A stretch of DNA of 44,548 nt from Actinomycetota bacterium (GCA_009702965.1 WLHB01000008.1:1-44548); one strand, 5' to 3'; positions 23,372-32,885 are shown, counted from the stretch's first letter. Program-made: numbers and translations. Notes: generated from the sequence alone by a model not told the origin.

Positions 23372-26300
23372 ATGTTATCTAAGTTTCTTCTCATCGGTGT
23401 CGGTGGTTCGGGCGGAAAAACTCTGCGCGCACTCAGAAACAATCTTGAACTCAAGTTAAGTCAAGCCAATTGGGCGGATGGTGTGCCTATGGGATGGCAG
23501 ATGCTTCATATCGATAGCCCAGTGATTCAAGATGGCACTGGTTTTCCAGCACCAATGTTGCCGCCTGCCGATTACAAGGGTCTATCTAGATCTGGCCAAA
23601 AGTATTCTGACGCTTATGCGAATTCATTTAACTTTGTCGAAGCCCAGGATAAAGAAGACTATAAGAGATTCCTCCCTGATGAGAAGGAGGTAGATGTAGA
23701 TATTACAGTCGGCGCTGGTCAATTCCGCGGAGTTGGTCGTGTATTGGCTCTTTCAGCTCATGAACAAATTAAGCAAGCTCTTCGCGGAAAACTGGATTTA
23801 CTCTTGCGCGCAGAGGCCGAACCAGAATTAAAGCGACTAGCCCGTCAATTGGGGCTTGACGATCAAATTCAAGCTTCTCCAACAATTATTGTAATCTCAT
23901 CTATTGCGGGTGGTTCCGGTGCAGGTCAATTTCTTGAGATTTCAGAGATGATCAAAGGTTTGCATCCGTCCAAAAACTGGGTTCATGAGATCTTTAATAT
24001 GCTCTATGCGCCAGATGTATTTACTGAAGTAGATCCTGAACTTCTTGCAGGTAACGCACTCTTCTCGATGGGCGAGATTATGAGTGGGTTGTGGTCTACG
24101 CCAACTAAGGGAACTATGCGTATGACAGAGCTTATGGGAGACAATATTCCGTATCACGATGCAAACTATAAAACTGGTGCTAAGTATAACTTTATGATCG
24201 GAAAGGGTGGTTTTTCAAAGCAAGAAGATGTCTATCTTGCGGTGGCTACATCCCTTACTACTTGGATGACTGACCAAGAGGTTAATGACAAGATTACGGC
24301 TTTCTCACGTGGCAATTATCAGGCCTCAACTTTAGAAACAAATCTGCCAGACAAATCTGGTTTAAAAACTGCAAATAAAGATGCAACTCCATTCATGGCT
24401 CTTGGTTTCGGTCGCGTCGGTTTAGGTAAAGAACGATTCGTTGCATATGCAGCACAGAGGCTAGCGCGTTCAGCGATAGATCGAATGCTCTATGCTCACA
24501 CGATCGAAGATCCTAAATTTGCAATCAAAACTGAAGATGAATGGGTGACCTTCTTCGCTGAAAAGAACCTCTTCGATTTTATTGATACTGTGAAACTAAA
24601 TGAAGAGACCGAACAGCACAATGACATTATTGATGCGATTCGTCCTAATCGCGATGCAATGTATGCAAATTTGAAGAGCCAAGTTCTGGCGGTAGCCTCA
24701 CAGACACTCAACCCAAAAACCAATGCTCAGTCATTAATTGAATGGGATGACAGTCTTCGAGCCGGCTTCAACAATTACATTGAGCAATTTTTAGATGAAG
24801 AGGCAACGGAGCGCAATTCAATTATGCGCCCATGGGTAAAGCAGAAAAAGAATGATTTACTCTCATTAACTTCGAAGTATGTCTCTCAGCATGGAATTAA
24901 AGTCACGTGCGAAATTCTTCATAGACTATCTACAAAGCTGGTTGCTGTCGCTGATGAGCTTCGTGCTGAGTCTGATTTGCAACTTAAGTATGCAGCTGAC
25001 TTATCTTCATACATACGTGGTGAACTTGGAAAGTTCCCTGAGAAGAATCAGAATGAGATTCCATCAGGACATGAGGTTGTAGAGGGGGCACTGGGAGAAG
25101 TTGCTTACTCCTTCTACTACCGTTCAGAAGCAGCGCTCAAGCAGAGTGCTTCAGCACTGGTAGCGGACATGGCTGAAAACTTCATCGAGCCATTGCGCTC
25201 GGATCTTATGAGTATCTACCGCGGGCTCCTTGGCGCTAAGAAAGAGTTTATGGATTGGTCAACAGAAGACTCGATTTCTGTTCCCCGTCACTTTGAACCA
25301 TCTAAAAATGAGAAGTTATTAATAGAGACGACGGACTACCCCGCTCAATTTGCAGAGTTGGTAAATAATTCTGTAGTTTCAGAAAAGCGAACGAATGCGA
25401 TGCGGCAGGTTGTCGATGAAGTAATCATGGGTGGCCTAGCGCTTCCAAATCTGGATCGTAGAAACTATTGGGAGTTCATCACCACTACAAGAGATTGGGT
25501 ACCAACACCTCGAGAGGCACGCGAAGACCGTCAGCAGAATGCACAGTCAGCGAAGTTTGAGGTCTCGATTTACCCAGTTGATTATCTTGAGCGTGCTCAA
25601 AAATGGATGAAGCAGATGGGCACCCCATTCGCAGGATTCGTCAATGAGAGTCTCTCTTCTTATCTGACAAACGAGAGAGATAAATCAGTCCTCAAGGAGC
25701 GCCAGGATAAGTTCCTTGCAAAACTTGAGGAGGCGATTACTGATGGGGCACCTCTAGTGAATATCAATGATGGGCTTTCATCCTCAATACATATGTCAAA
25801 AGCTAAAGTAGATGTCGTAGTCTCAACGATCCCGTTGGATTCAACACACCCATTGTTTGGCAAAGTTGGTGAAATTCTAGAACGTAAAGACTTAACCGGT
25901 GCGGTCAGTGGAAAAACATTTGATCCGCAATCCTCTAATCAGAGTATCGATTTCTTCAGCGTTCACCAGGGTGTTCAGCCGATGGTTTTGGATTCGATAA
26001 TTGGGCCAATTTCACAGTACTGGAATTCCCATAACTCTCTGTCTACTACTCGTGCAGGGTTGATGCTTCATCGTCGCCCTCGATATCTATATGAATCGAT
26101 TCCCGCATCAGGAACAGTTAAGCTCGATATCTTAAAGGGATACTTTGTTGCGCGGGCGCTTAAGAACTTCCGATCTGATAAAGAACTCACAAAAGATGAG
26201 AAGAAGAAAAAGGGTCCAAAACTCTCGATTTCTTCTAGTGATGGATCTAAGTACCACGCATTTCCTTATCCATTGCTCATCACGGATGAAATCGAAGTGA

Positions 26301-26731
26301 TGGATTATCCAGGCGGGCTAATTTCCTCACTCGCAATTGCGATCGTCGCCTGCAACGGAACACAGTCACTGGAGCCATTAGAATCCTACAAACGACTCCA
26401 GGAACTTGCCGATCTCAAGAGTTCTGCTTCAGAACTTAAACACTGGCTAGAAACTGGAGATAGTGGTCGCGGTCCAGTTCCTGATCCAGAGCGCGCAGGA
26501 AGAAAAGAGGACTCTGCAGAGGTAAGACGCGAAGTTCTACTTAAGTACATTTCAGATAATGTCAGTAAGTATGAAGCACGTTTTGCAAAGCAGAGCCTTC
26601 CTTCAGATCGTGATGATGCCCAAGACAAAGATTTAACTTGGGAAATCAGAGAGCCACTGTTGGAGGCTCTCAAGAGTCTTCATAAAGACGTTGCAAAGAT
26701 GGACTTTGATGCCGGTGAGGATGAAGATTAA
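23372..26731 (+). CDS. Tubulin-like (Tubulin_2) FtsZ/tubulin-superfamily protein
   Basis: A 1119-aa protein. The N-terminus 'KFLLIGVGGSGGKTLRALR' is the first nucleotide-binding loop, followed by 'GWQMLHIDSPVIQDG', typical of the Tubulin_2 family. 'IVISSIAGGSGAGQFLE' (about 172-188) is the tubulin/FtsZ signature loop (GGGTGSG in FtsZ) as AGGSGAG. The remaining ~800 residues are helical and unrecognised. Predicted GTP-binding and possibly polymerising. Large proteins of this family sit next to vWA genes in diverse prokaryotes, as here. Ribosome site GAAAGGT precedes ATG 23372; the stop abuts the next ATG. Confidence 0.82.
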   Translation: MLSKFLLIGVGGSGGKTLRALRNNLELKLSQANWADGVPMGWQMLHIDSPVIQDGTGFPAPMLPPADYKGLSRSGQKYSDAYANSFNFVEAQDKEDYKRFLPDEKEVDVDITVGAGQFRGVGRVLALSAHEQIKQALRGKLDLLLRAEAEPELKRLARQLGLDDQIQASPTIIVISSIAGGSGAGQFLEISEMIKGLHPSKNWVHEIFNMLYAPDVFTEVDPELLAGNALFSMGEIMSGLWSTPTKGTMRMTELMGDNIPYHDANYKTGAKYNFMIGKGGFSKQEDVYLAVATSLTTWMTDQEVNDKITAFSRGNYQASTLETNLPDKSGLKTANKDATPFMALGFGRVGLGKERFVAYAAQRLARSAIDRMLYAHTIEDPKFAIKTEDEWVTFFAEKNLFDFIDTVKLNEETEQHNDIIDAIRPNRDAMYANLKSQVLAVASQTLNPKTNAQSLIEWDDSLRAGFNNYIEQFLDEEATERNSIMRPWVKQKKNDLLSLTSKYVSQHGIKVTCEILHRLSTKLVAVADELRAESDLQLKYAADLSSYIRGELGKFPEKNQNEIPSGHEVVEGALGEVAYSFYYRSEAALKQSASALVADMAENFIEPLRSDLMSIYRGLLGAKKEFMDWSTEDSISVPRHFEPSKNEKLLIETTDYPAQFAELVNNSVVSEKRTNAMRQVVDEVIMGGLALPNLDRRNYWEFITTTRDWVPTPREAREDRQQNAQSAKFEVSIYPVDYLERAQKWMKQMGTPFAGFVNESLSSYLTNERDKSVLKERQDKFLAKLEEAITDGAPLVNINDGLSSSIHMSKAKVDVVVSTIPLDSTHPLFGKVGEILERKDLTGAVSGKTFDPQSSNQSIDFFSVHQGVQPMVLDSIIGPISQYWNSHNSLSTTRAGLMLHRRPRYLYESIPASGTVKLDILKGYFVARALKNFRSDKELTKDEKKKKGPKLSISSSDGSKYHAFPYPLLITDEIEVMDYPGGLISSLAIAIVACNGTQSLEPLESYKRLQELADLKSSASELKHWLETGDSGRGPVPDPERAGRKEDSAEVRREVLLKYISDNVSKYEARFAKQSLPSDRDDAQDKDLTWEIREPLLEALKSLHKDVAKMDFDAGEDED

Positions 26732-28297
26732 ATGTCATTCAAATGGGTTAACAACTCGGTAAGTATTGTCTTGCTTCCCAGTGAAGCACGGTATCCAAAG
26801 CTGCATGAACAGCTGAAAGAATGGATCGGTGATGGTCTTCTAGGTAATTTTATTTGGATGACGGCAGACGACATTACGAAAGAGGGTTTTGGCCCCCCAA
26901 CTACGCGTGGAATAGTGTGGGGTCTTGATGAAGATCGTGAACTTGTTGGCATTGAGGTCAATCCGTTTGATGAATTGGCCAGAAACAAATTCAAAACAGT
27001 TCGACTAGTTGCAGTTCGAGTTCTCTCAAACACCTTCCAGCCTGATGAAGAAGAATATGAGAAATTCGATCTTCTCTCCGAGACGATCAGACTCTCTCTT
27101 CCGCTTGCCCTGAGCGAGGACCGGCCAGGAGACAAAACTAATCTGCGCCGCATTAACTTAGTTGTGTTTCCTACTGAGCTCAAAAGTAATGAATATTCAA
27201 CTGTCTTTAAGGGGCAGTGGGATCATCACGTGATTGCTTCACCAGAGGATCGCAAGACTCCGCTGTCAGCAGACCGGTTTGTCAAAGAAGACGCTAGATA
27301 TCCAAAGTTTATTGCCATGCACGTTGCTGCAACCGGTGGACTGTGGAATGGAATTGCAAGAAGCCCATTTGATGATCTTGCTAAACCGGAGAGTGGAGCG
27401 CACTCCTATCAACTCTCCCGTGTATTTGTAAACTCTGTACTCACTGATGGACTTTCACGACGAGTTGCTGCTTCTGTCCTATCTGATCTTGCTGATCCAA
27501 ACATAGATCTCCATGCAAAGGGATTAGTCGCTGAGATTGACAACACTTACTTTATTGAAGATTTAGATATTGAACATGTTGTTGACGAGATGGTGGAAAT
27601 CGTCTTCAACTCCGATAATAAAGTGCTTCGTTTTGCAGAACCAGATCCCGAGGAAGAACTTAAGCAGCAACGTTGGACTGAGTGGCAGAGTATTAGTGAT
27701 TTCTTGAAATTCTGCGGCCAACGTTTTCTCGCAATGCCAAAATGGTGTTGGATCTGGATTCGGAGACGAATCGGCAAGAAGTTACAAGATTCATTGATCG
27801 GTCCAGATGGCGGCGTCATGATTGGTATAGATCAGTACGATGCCGAGGACATTCGTGATCGCCACCTATTCGGCCAATTGGAAACAATTGGAAACAATGT
27901 GCGTGAAGCAGAAAAAGCCTTGGTAATGCCATTCCGACGTACGAGCACAACGTCACGAGGGGCACTTTGGTCTGATTTACGACAACTGATTTATGGTTTC
28001 CTCGAGGGAGGGGATCTCTCTAAATTTGGAGTTAAAGATTCAAACGGGCGATATCCGATCTTCTCGAAAGTTTCAGATGTCATTCAGGATCCCAAGGAAT
28101 GCTGGACTATAGGAACAGAGCTAGAAGGATTGAGTGAAATCAAAGTAGTCGGATGGTCAAATATTGATCAGGCACCCGAGTTAGTTGAGATTCATACTGC
28201 ACATGTCTCTGAAAGACGTCGAGAGCTCGATGCGAGGCTGAACAAGCTGGTTGAGATCGATACCAAGATTAGAGAATTAACGGAGGGCACTCGATGA
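26732..28297 (+). CDS. Unrecognised 521-aa protein of the tubulin-like operon
   Basis: Starts directly after the stop of the tubulin-like gene and overlaps the next gene by 4 nt, so it is a fixed operon member. I see no signal peptide and no P-loop. A Trp-rich, hydrophobic-basic segment 'AMPKWCWIWIRRRIGKK' lies at about 332-348 and may associate with membrane. The N-terminal ~300 residues look mixed alpha/beta; the C-terminus ends in a charged helix ('RRRELDARLNKLVEIDTKIR') likely to form a coiled coil. It may bridge the tubulin-like and membrane coiled-coil proteins (inference from order only). Confidence 0.75.
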   Translation: MSFKWVNNSVSIVLLPSEARYPKLHEQLKEWIGDGLLGNFIWMTADDITKEGFGPPTTRGIVWGLDEDRELVGIEVNPFDELARNKFKTVRLVAVRVLSNTFQPDEEEYEKFDLLSETIRLSLPLALSEDRPGDKTNLRRINLVVFPTELKSNEYSTVFKGQWDHHVIASPEDRKTPLSADRFVKEDARYPKFIAMHVAATGGLWNGIARSPFDDLAKPESGAHSYQLSRVFVNSVLTDGLSRRVAASVLSDLADPNIDLHAKGLVAEIDNTYFIEDLDIEHVVDEMVEIVFNSDNKVLRFAEPDPEEELKQQRWTEWQSISDFLKFCGQRFLAMPKWCWIWIRRRIGKKLQDSLIGPDGGVMIGIDQYDAEDIRDRHLFGQLETIGNNVREAEKALVMPFRRTSTTSRGALWSDLRQLIYGFLEGGDLSKFGVKDSNGRYPIFSKVSDVIQDPKECWTIGTELEGLSEIKVVGWSNIDQAPELVEIHTAHVSERRRELDARLNKLVEIDTKIRELTEGTR

Positions 28298-30042
28298 GCA
28301 CCGACGAAGATTTCAAGAGCAGTAATCCAAATGGAGAAAACGTTGATCCTGAGAACTCTGATTCGAATGGACCTGTAGAAGAGCCTACGACTCCGGTCGT
28401 CACTCCACCAGAAGAGACTCCACCTACTCCACCAGAAGAGACTCCACCTACTCCACCAGAAGAGACTCCACCTACTCCACCAGAAGAGACTCCACCTACT
28501 CCACCAGAAGAGATTTCGCACTCTAAAGTGGAAGAGGAATTAAAGCGTGCTGCTGAAAATGCAGAGGCCTTACGTCTTGCTGAAGAAAAAGAGAGAGAAG
28601 AACGGTTGGAAGCGCTACAAAAAGAGCGTGAACTGATTCATGCAGAGGTGCAGGCTCTGACCGATGAAATAGATATCAAGGAAGAGAAAGCTTCACAGTT
28701 TGCTATCTGGGTAGAGCGCCATCGTAGAACATTCCTATGGAAGATGTTTGCTCGGATGCGGGGGGAGCGAGACGCGGTCATCGCTAAACGAGATTCATAT
28801 GTATCTACTATGGAGAATTTGCAGTTACCTGAACCAGGTGAACTAGTTCGCCTTCGTAAGCGTTTTCATAAAACTATCTTGAGCGTTTTTGGCATCAGTT
28901 TCTTTTTGTGGTTGGCATATTTCTTAGTAACAACATTCTTGCCATTCGCCTGGGTTATCAGGTTAACTAGTTTTGGTTCTACAATATTCAGGTACGTGTT
29001 AGCCGCTTCGATTATCACAATATTTAGTGCCCTCATTCTTTATTATCGCGACTGGCGTCGCTTTGATTGGAGAGTGAAAACTTTGATCAAAACACTTGAA
29101 AATGTCGCAAAAGGTTTCGATAAAGTTCGTCAAGAAGAGGTGCGACTCTTCTCGCTTTATCCTCAGGTCGTTGACTGGCTTGAAATACTGGGTTATTCCC
29201 TCAATCGCCCATGGACCATGAATGACCGTTGGTTTAAGTCATATCTCTCTGACCTCAATCAAGATGAATTTCCATTTTCATTACGTATCGCTCAAGCCCA
29301 AGAGAGCGATGCCTCATCTATGAATAAGCTTCAAGGTCGGGCCATGAAGAGCTTTGCTATCCGTGGATGGAGAAGCAAGGTACTTAAAGATCAAGTGACA
29401 GCAATCGCACACACTGTTGGGTTACCGAGTGAGCGGATGAATATTGATGGCCTAGATGCTGACATTGCCTATTCACCAGGAGGACCACGGAGTGAGATGC
29501 GCAAAGGGTTGGAAAACCAAGATGCTCTTGAGCTTGTAGCTCGCCGACAACTTGTACCCCTTACATTCAAAGTTCAAAGTGAAGGCATAACTAAATCACG
29601 TCCGCCTGTTAAGGAAAATCGGACCAATGTCTTGGACCCAATTCAGGCAGATCAAGCAGGTCTGGAAGAAGAAGAGCGAGTAGATTGGGATGACTTCTTG
29701 CGGGAACCGATCGGGCCTTTCGATGGTTTAGTGACGCCATTTAGCATTGCTTCACTCACTCAAGGGCAAGTTGGCTACGGTTATCACGAGAAAATGAAAT
29801 CTCACTTTGTCGTTCCAGAAAGACTCGAGGGGGATTCCAAAAAGAATCCAGATGCTCGCGTTGAGACATATCCTGAGACCGCAAATCTTCCAATGGATAT
29901 AGTCATTCGGATGGATCTTTCAGACCCAATGCCTCCAAAAGCGATCAAGATCAATTCAAAGGCAGGGTTGGCAGAAACTTCACCGCCTGAAGATGAAACT
30001 CGCCCAGGTGCACGTCCAGTAGATGACGAAGAGGAAGACTAA
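28294..30042 (+). CDS. Two-pass membrane protein with Pro/Glu repeats and coiled coil
   Basis: A 582-aa protein. Acidic N-terminus, then PPEETPPT repeats (about 38-73) and a long charged coiled coil (about 78-180, 'EELKRAAENAEALRLAEEKE'). Two hydrophobic segments follow at about 193-217 and 229-250, then a ~250-residue soluble region and an acidic tail ending DDEEED. Both ends are predicted cytosolic, so it could anchor a cytosolic assembly, for example of the tubulin-like protein. GGAGGG lies before the ATG, which overlaps the upstream stop. Its last 4 nt overlap the end of the convergent AAA+ gene. Confidence 0.78.
   Translation: MSTDEDFKSSNPNGENVDPENSDSNGPVEEPTTPVVTPPEETPPTPPEETPPTPPEETPPTPPEETPPTPPEEISHSKVEEELKRAAENAEALRLAEEKEREERLEALQKERELIHAEVQALTDEIDIKEEKASQFAIWVERHRRTFLWKMFARMRGERDAVIAKRDSYVSTMENLQLPEPGELVRLRKRFHKTILSVFGISFFLWLAYFLVTTFLPFAWVIRLTSFGSTIFRYVLAASIITIFSALILYYRDWRRFDWRVKTLIKTLENVAKGFDKVRQEEVRLFSLYPQVVDWLEILGYSLNRPWTMNDRWFKSYLSDLNQDEFPFSLRIAQAQESDASSMNKLQGRAMKSFAIRGWRSKVLKDQVTAIAHTVGLPSERMNIDGLDADIAYSPGGPRSEMRKGLENQDALELVARRQLVPLTFKVQSEGITKSRPPVKENRTNVLDPIQADQAGLEEEERVDWDDFLREPIGPFDGLVTPFSIASLTQGQVGYGYHEKMKSHFVVPERLEGDSKKNPDARVETYPETANLPMDIVIRMDLSDPMPPKAIKINSKAGLAETSPPEDETRPGARPVDDEEED
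28405..28512 (+). repeat. Perfect 24-bp tandem repeat (4.5 copies) coding for PPEETPPT
   Basis: Four identical 24-nt units (28405-28500) plus the first 12 nt of a fifth. Absence of any third-position difference between copies indicates very recent expansion or ongoing homogenisation. The unit is a multiple of three, so length variation keeps the reading frame. Confidence 0.95.
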
Positions 30043-31313
30043 ACAAATCCAAACTTTGGTTTATTAGGATCATCTTTTGGTTTGTTTGGAATCTTTGGGA
30101 CATCTGCGACTGCAAAAGCATCAAGTTCGTGAGGATCAATGATGCCGTCTGCCATTGCGCGCGTTGTCAGGTTGAGAAACATTTTTTCAAAGAGGTTGCG
30201 TGCAAAGCGTCCGTTGCCGTCTTCACCTGAAGGCCTGTAGTCATTTATGTAGTCTCGAAGTGCCTGTTCAACTTCTTCGGTGACCTGAACCGGTGTACCC
30301 GCACTTATCAGTTTAAAAATCTTAATTAAATCTTCGGTGCCATAATCTTCAAATTCAATAAAAGTTTGGAATCGTGACTTAAGACCTTGGTTTGATTTGA
30401 TAAATTGATCCATATCTTCCCTATAACCTGCAACAACTATGGCCAGACTATCTCGCTTATCTTCCATGGCCTTTACCAGCGTTGATATGGCCTCATCGCC
30501 GAATCCATGACTGGACCCAGTGTCACTGGCTAGGGAGTAAGCCTCATCGATGAAAAGAACGCCACCGTCTGCTGAATTGATTGCATCCTGAGTTCTTATT
30601 GCCGTTTGGCCAACGTACCCAGCGACCAAATGCGAGCGATCAACTTCAATGAGCTGACCACCACTGAGTAGTCCAATTGCCTTGTATAAACGTCCGATCA
30701 AACGTGCGACCGTTGTCTTTCCTGTTCCGGGGCTGCCGGTAAAGACTAGGTGTAGACCAACAGGAACCGCAGCGCGATTTTGCTGAGCAAGGACGGTATT
30801 GGCACGATGCAAGGAAATGAGTGAACTGACTTGTTGCTTCGCTTTTTCTAGACCAACAAGTTGATTCAATTCAGCAAGAACATCGTCAAGAGACTCCGAC
30901 TTTCCACCTTGGGGCTTGTTCTGCTTAACAGCAGGCTTTTTTGGCTGTACAGGTTTACGTGGCGTGTCATTTCTTGGACGATCTTTTGTATCTGGCGGTA
31001 GCTCTGGATCCTCGTCATCAGGTTCTTGAGGGTTGAAGATAAAGTCAATGACGGCATCTCTGACTTCGATCGGATCTCCCGCCTCTAACTCATTGAGGAT
31101 CTCCATTGCAGCCTGGCTAATACTTATTGATGCATTTCGGACTACGGGAATTTTGTCTAATTCTTTGTCAATGGATTTGATAGTGAGATCGGTGCCTTGC
31201 GTTCCAATCTTGCTCAGCATCGCACGAAGAATATGTAACTCAGTAATTTGCGCATGCGAATGACGCTTGCACACCTCAACGGCAATTTCTTCGATAGCTA
31301 CGCGGAGTTTCAT
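30039..31313 (-). CDS. CbbX/EccA-type AAA+ ATPase with N-terminal Clp-N-like domain
   Basis: A 424-aa protein. Residues 1-90 ('AIEEIAVEVCKRHSHAQITELHILRAML') resemble one Clp-N substrate-binding unit. A Pro/Lys-rich linker (about 98-140) leads to a CbbX/SpoVK-type AAA+ core: Walker A 'GSPGTGKTTVARLIG', pore/loop 'LVAGYVGQTA', Walker B 'GVLFIDEAYSLA', sensor 'VVAGYREDMDQFI' and 'GLKSRFQTFIEF'. Such ATPases remodel protein complexes, including type VII secretion (EccA). The C-terminal tail is basic and Pro/Asp-rich. Convergent with, and overlapping by 4 bp, the plus-strand operon, which is probably its functional partner. Confidence 0.87.
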   Translation of the reverse strand: MKLRVAIEEIAVEVCKRHSHAQITELHILRAMLSKIGTQGTDLTIKSIDKELDKIPVVRNASISISQAAMEILNELEAGDPIEVRDAVIDFIFNPQEPDDEDPELPPDTKDRPRNDTPRKPVQPKKPAVKQNKPQGGKSESLDDVLAELNQLVGLEKAKQQVSSLISLHRANTVLAQQNRAAVPVGLHLVFTGSPGTGKTTVARLIGRLYKAIGLLSGGQLIEVDRSHLVAGYVGQTAIRTQDAINSADGGVLFIDEAYSLASDTGSSHGFGDEAISTLVKAMEDKRDSLAIVVAGYREDMDQFIKSNQGLKSRFQTFIEFEDYGTEDLIKIFKLISAGTPVQVTEEVEQALRDYINDYRPSGEDGNGRFARNLFEKMFLNLTTRAMADGIIDPHELDAFAVADVPKIPNKPKDDPNKPKFGFV

Positions 31314-31379
31314 ATAGGTTCTTATACTAGCCCCGACTCAAGAATCAGTACAGATTGCCTCCGGATTCAACGAGGAAGG

Positions 31380-31565
31380 TTACTTATTCTGCGAACCAGC
31401 AGCAAAGATCATACTTCCCATACCCATTGCAATCCAATGAGAATAGTTATAGATCGCATCGGGAAGATAAATGCCAAACCAGTCGTAATAAACGTCTGTC
31501 CCTGAACCGCTCATAATCCAATCAAGACAGCCCCACATGAATAACAAAGTTCCGAACCCTTGCAT
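31380..31565 (-). CDS. Small membrane protein upstream of the AAA+ gene
   Basis: A 61-aa protein with two hydrophobic segments ('FGTLLFMWGCLDWI' and 'WIAMGMGSMIFAAG') separated by 'GTDVYYDWFGIYLPDAIYNY', a pattern I associate with small conserved bacterial membrane proteins of unknown role. The start at 31565 is preferred over 31577 because GGGGGA lies just upstream. It ends 66 nt before the AAA+ start and may be co-transcribed with it. Confidence 0.65.
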   Translation of the reverse strand: MQGFGTLLFMWGCLDWIMSGSGTDVYYDWFGIYLPDAIYNYSHWIAMGMGSMIFAAGSQNK

Positions 31566-31645
31566 CACTTCCCCCATTCGATATCGGGAAAGAGTATTCC
31601 TACTTGAGTTTATGAGACAGGTTCTACGAAGGAAAACTGCACGCC

Positions 31646-31655
31646 TGACTGGTCA
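31646..31655. promoter_or_regulatory. TGAC-NN-GTCA site (TGACTGGTCA) upstream of the small membrane protein and AAA+ genes
   Basis: Exact copy of the shared inverted repeat, about 80 nt upstream of the start at 31565 on the minus strand. It would link control of the AAA+ gene to that of the plus-strand vWA/tubulin-like operon. Confidence 0.5.
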
Positions 31656-31667
31656 TGAAATCAAGGA

Positions 31668-32885
31668 CTAAAACTCACCCCACACATATGTCGTTCTATA
31701 CGTCGTCGTTGTTTTGTAGTGCTTAGAAATATCGTGCACAACATCGGAGATGTATACCGGGTAGTGGTCGGCCAACTTAGGCAGCGTTGAATTCAAAGCG
31801 GTATTCAACTTCTTCTCCGCAGTTCTTCTATCCTCATTGAGGAATCTAAAGAGCGTAAATTCATCCCCATTGGTCGTTTCCACCGTCATGTAAAGATAGA
31901 ACTGTTCAAATTGTGTGACGCCATCAGTTGATCGTCCGTTGTACGCCTCACCAAAAGTTAGACCCTTGATGTTTTGCTTCGGGATCCATCGGGGGAGGGC
32001 ATTAGGGATTAAATCCAATTCCAGAATTCCATCTTCGCAGAGATGCCAATGCATATCTCCAACAGTCTGCATCTCGCTACTTAGATTTCGGAAAGAATGG
32101 AGCAATGGTTTGTTCAAGACAAAAGGAAGATAGTGCTCGACCATTCGAGTCACACTCGCCATTCCAAGATTGCCTTTGAGCCATACATTGTTCTCGTGGT
32201 CATACATATCCATAGTTCGGCCAGCGCCGATAGTGTCCTCACTTAAGGCAACTGCAACTATCCGACCTTCAGAACCACCTTTTGTATTCATACGCTTTCT
32301 ATAGCTCTGAAATTTGCGCTCTGCTACCTCTTCTAATTTTGGAAAGAAGACATTTGGAAAATGTTCTTCCTTATACTCACGGTGCCATTCGTAGATATTG
32401 GTGGTTGATCCAGCATCGAAATACAAGTGAATGTCGAACCCTGAAGCCTCTTGCACCATTTTTTCTAAGATCGCTTTATAGAGATCTTGGCTGATTACGG
32501 TATCCGTATCAACGATGAAGTCCAGGATTGTGTCTAAAAAGCTCACCGAGATAGATCCCTTAAGCTGCATGATGTCAGCGTCAAATTTCTCGCCGAAGAT
32601 AATGTTCAGGAACTCACGTTCCTTCTCAACAACGGCCGTCAGCTCAGCCATCTCCTTTGCTACAGCTTCAGGGCGTGAGTTTGCAAGGTCGATTGTCGCT
32701 ACATGTGATCTTCCGAGGTACTTTGTAATGAGACTTCTAACAATTATGGATGATTCCACTTCTCCGCATAGAGGAAAGCTTGCGAGCGTTTTGACAATCT
32801 CAGTCACTTTTCGGCGCTCATTCATATCCGAAATACCTTGCTTAGCTTCAGATATCTTCGCTTTCGCGCCATCAAAAAATCCCAT
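31668..32885 (-). CDS. Unrecognised 405-aa cytosolic protein
   Basis: Starts MGFFDGAKAKISEAKQGISD, an amphipathic helix like those of membrane-binding or stress-associated proteins. The rest is mixed alpha/beta without a P-loop, signal peptide or membrane segment. An acidic Trp-containing central part and a Thr/Tyr-rich end ('KTTTTYRTTYVWGEF') are notable. AGGGG precedes the start. Its place between zinc-ribbon genes and the AAA+ set suggests membership of the same accessory locus, but I cannot assign a role. Confidence 0.72.
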   Translation of the reverse strand: MGFFDGAKAKISEAKQGISDMNERRKVTEIVKTLASFPLCGEVESSIIVRSLITKYLGRSHVATIDLANSRPEAVAKEMAELTAVVEKEREFLNIIFGEKFDADIMQLKGSISVSFLDTILDFIVDTDTVISQDLYKAILEKMVQEASGFDIHLYFDAGSTTNIYEWHREYKEEHFPNVFFPKLEEVAERKFQSYRKRMNTKGGSEGRIVAVALSEDTIGAGRTMDMYDHENNVWLKGNLGMASVTRMVEHYLPFVLNKPLLHSFRNLSSEMQTVGDMHWHLCEDGILELDLIPNALPRWIPKQNIKGLTFGEAYNGRSTDGVTQFEQFYLYMTVETTNGDEFTLFRFLNEDRRTAEKKLNTALNSTLPKLADHYPVYISDVVHDISKHYKTTTTYRTTYVWGEF

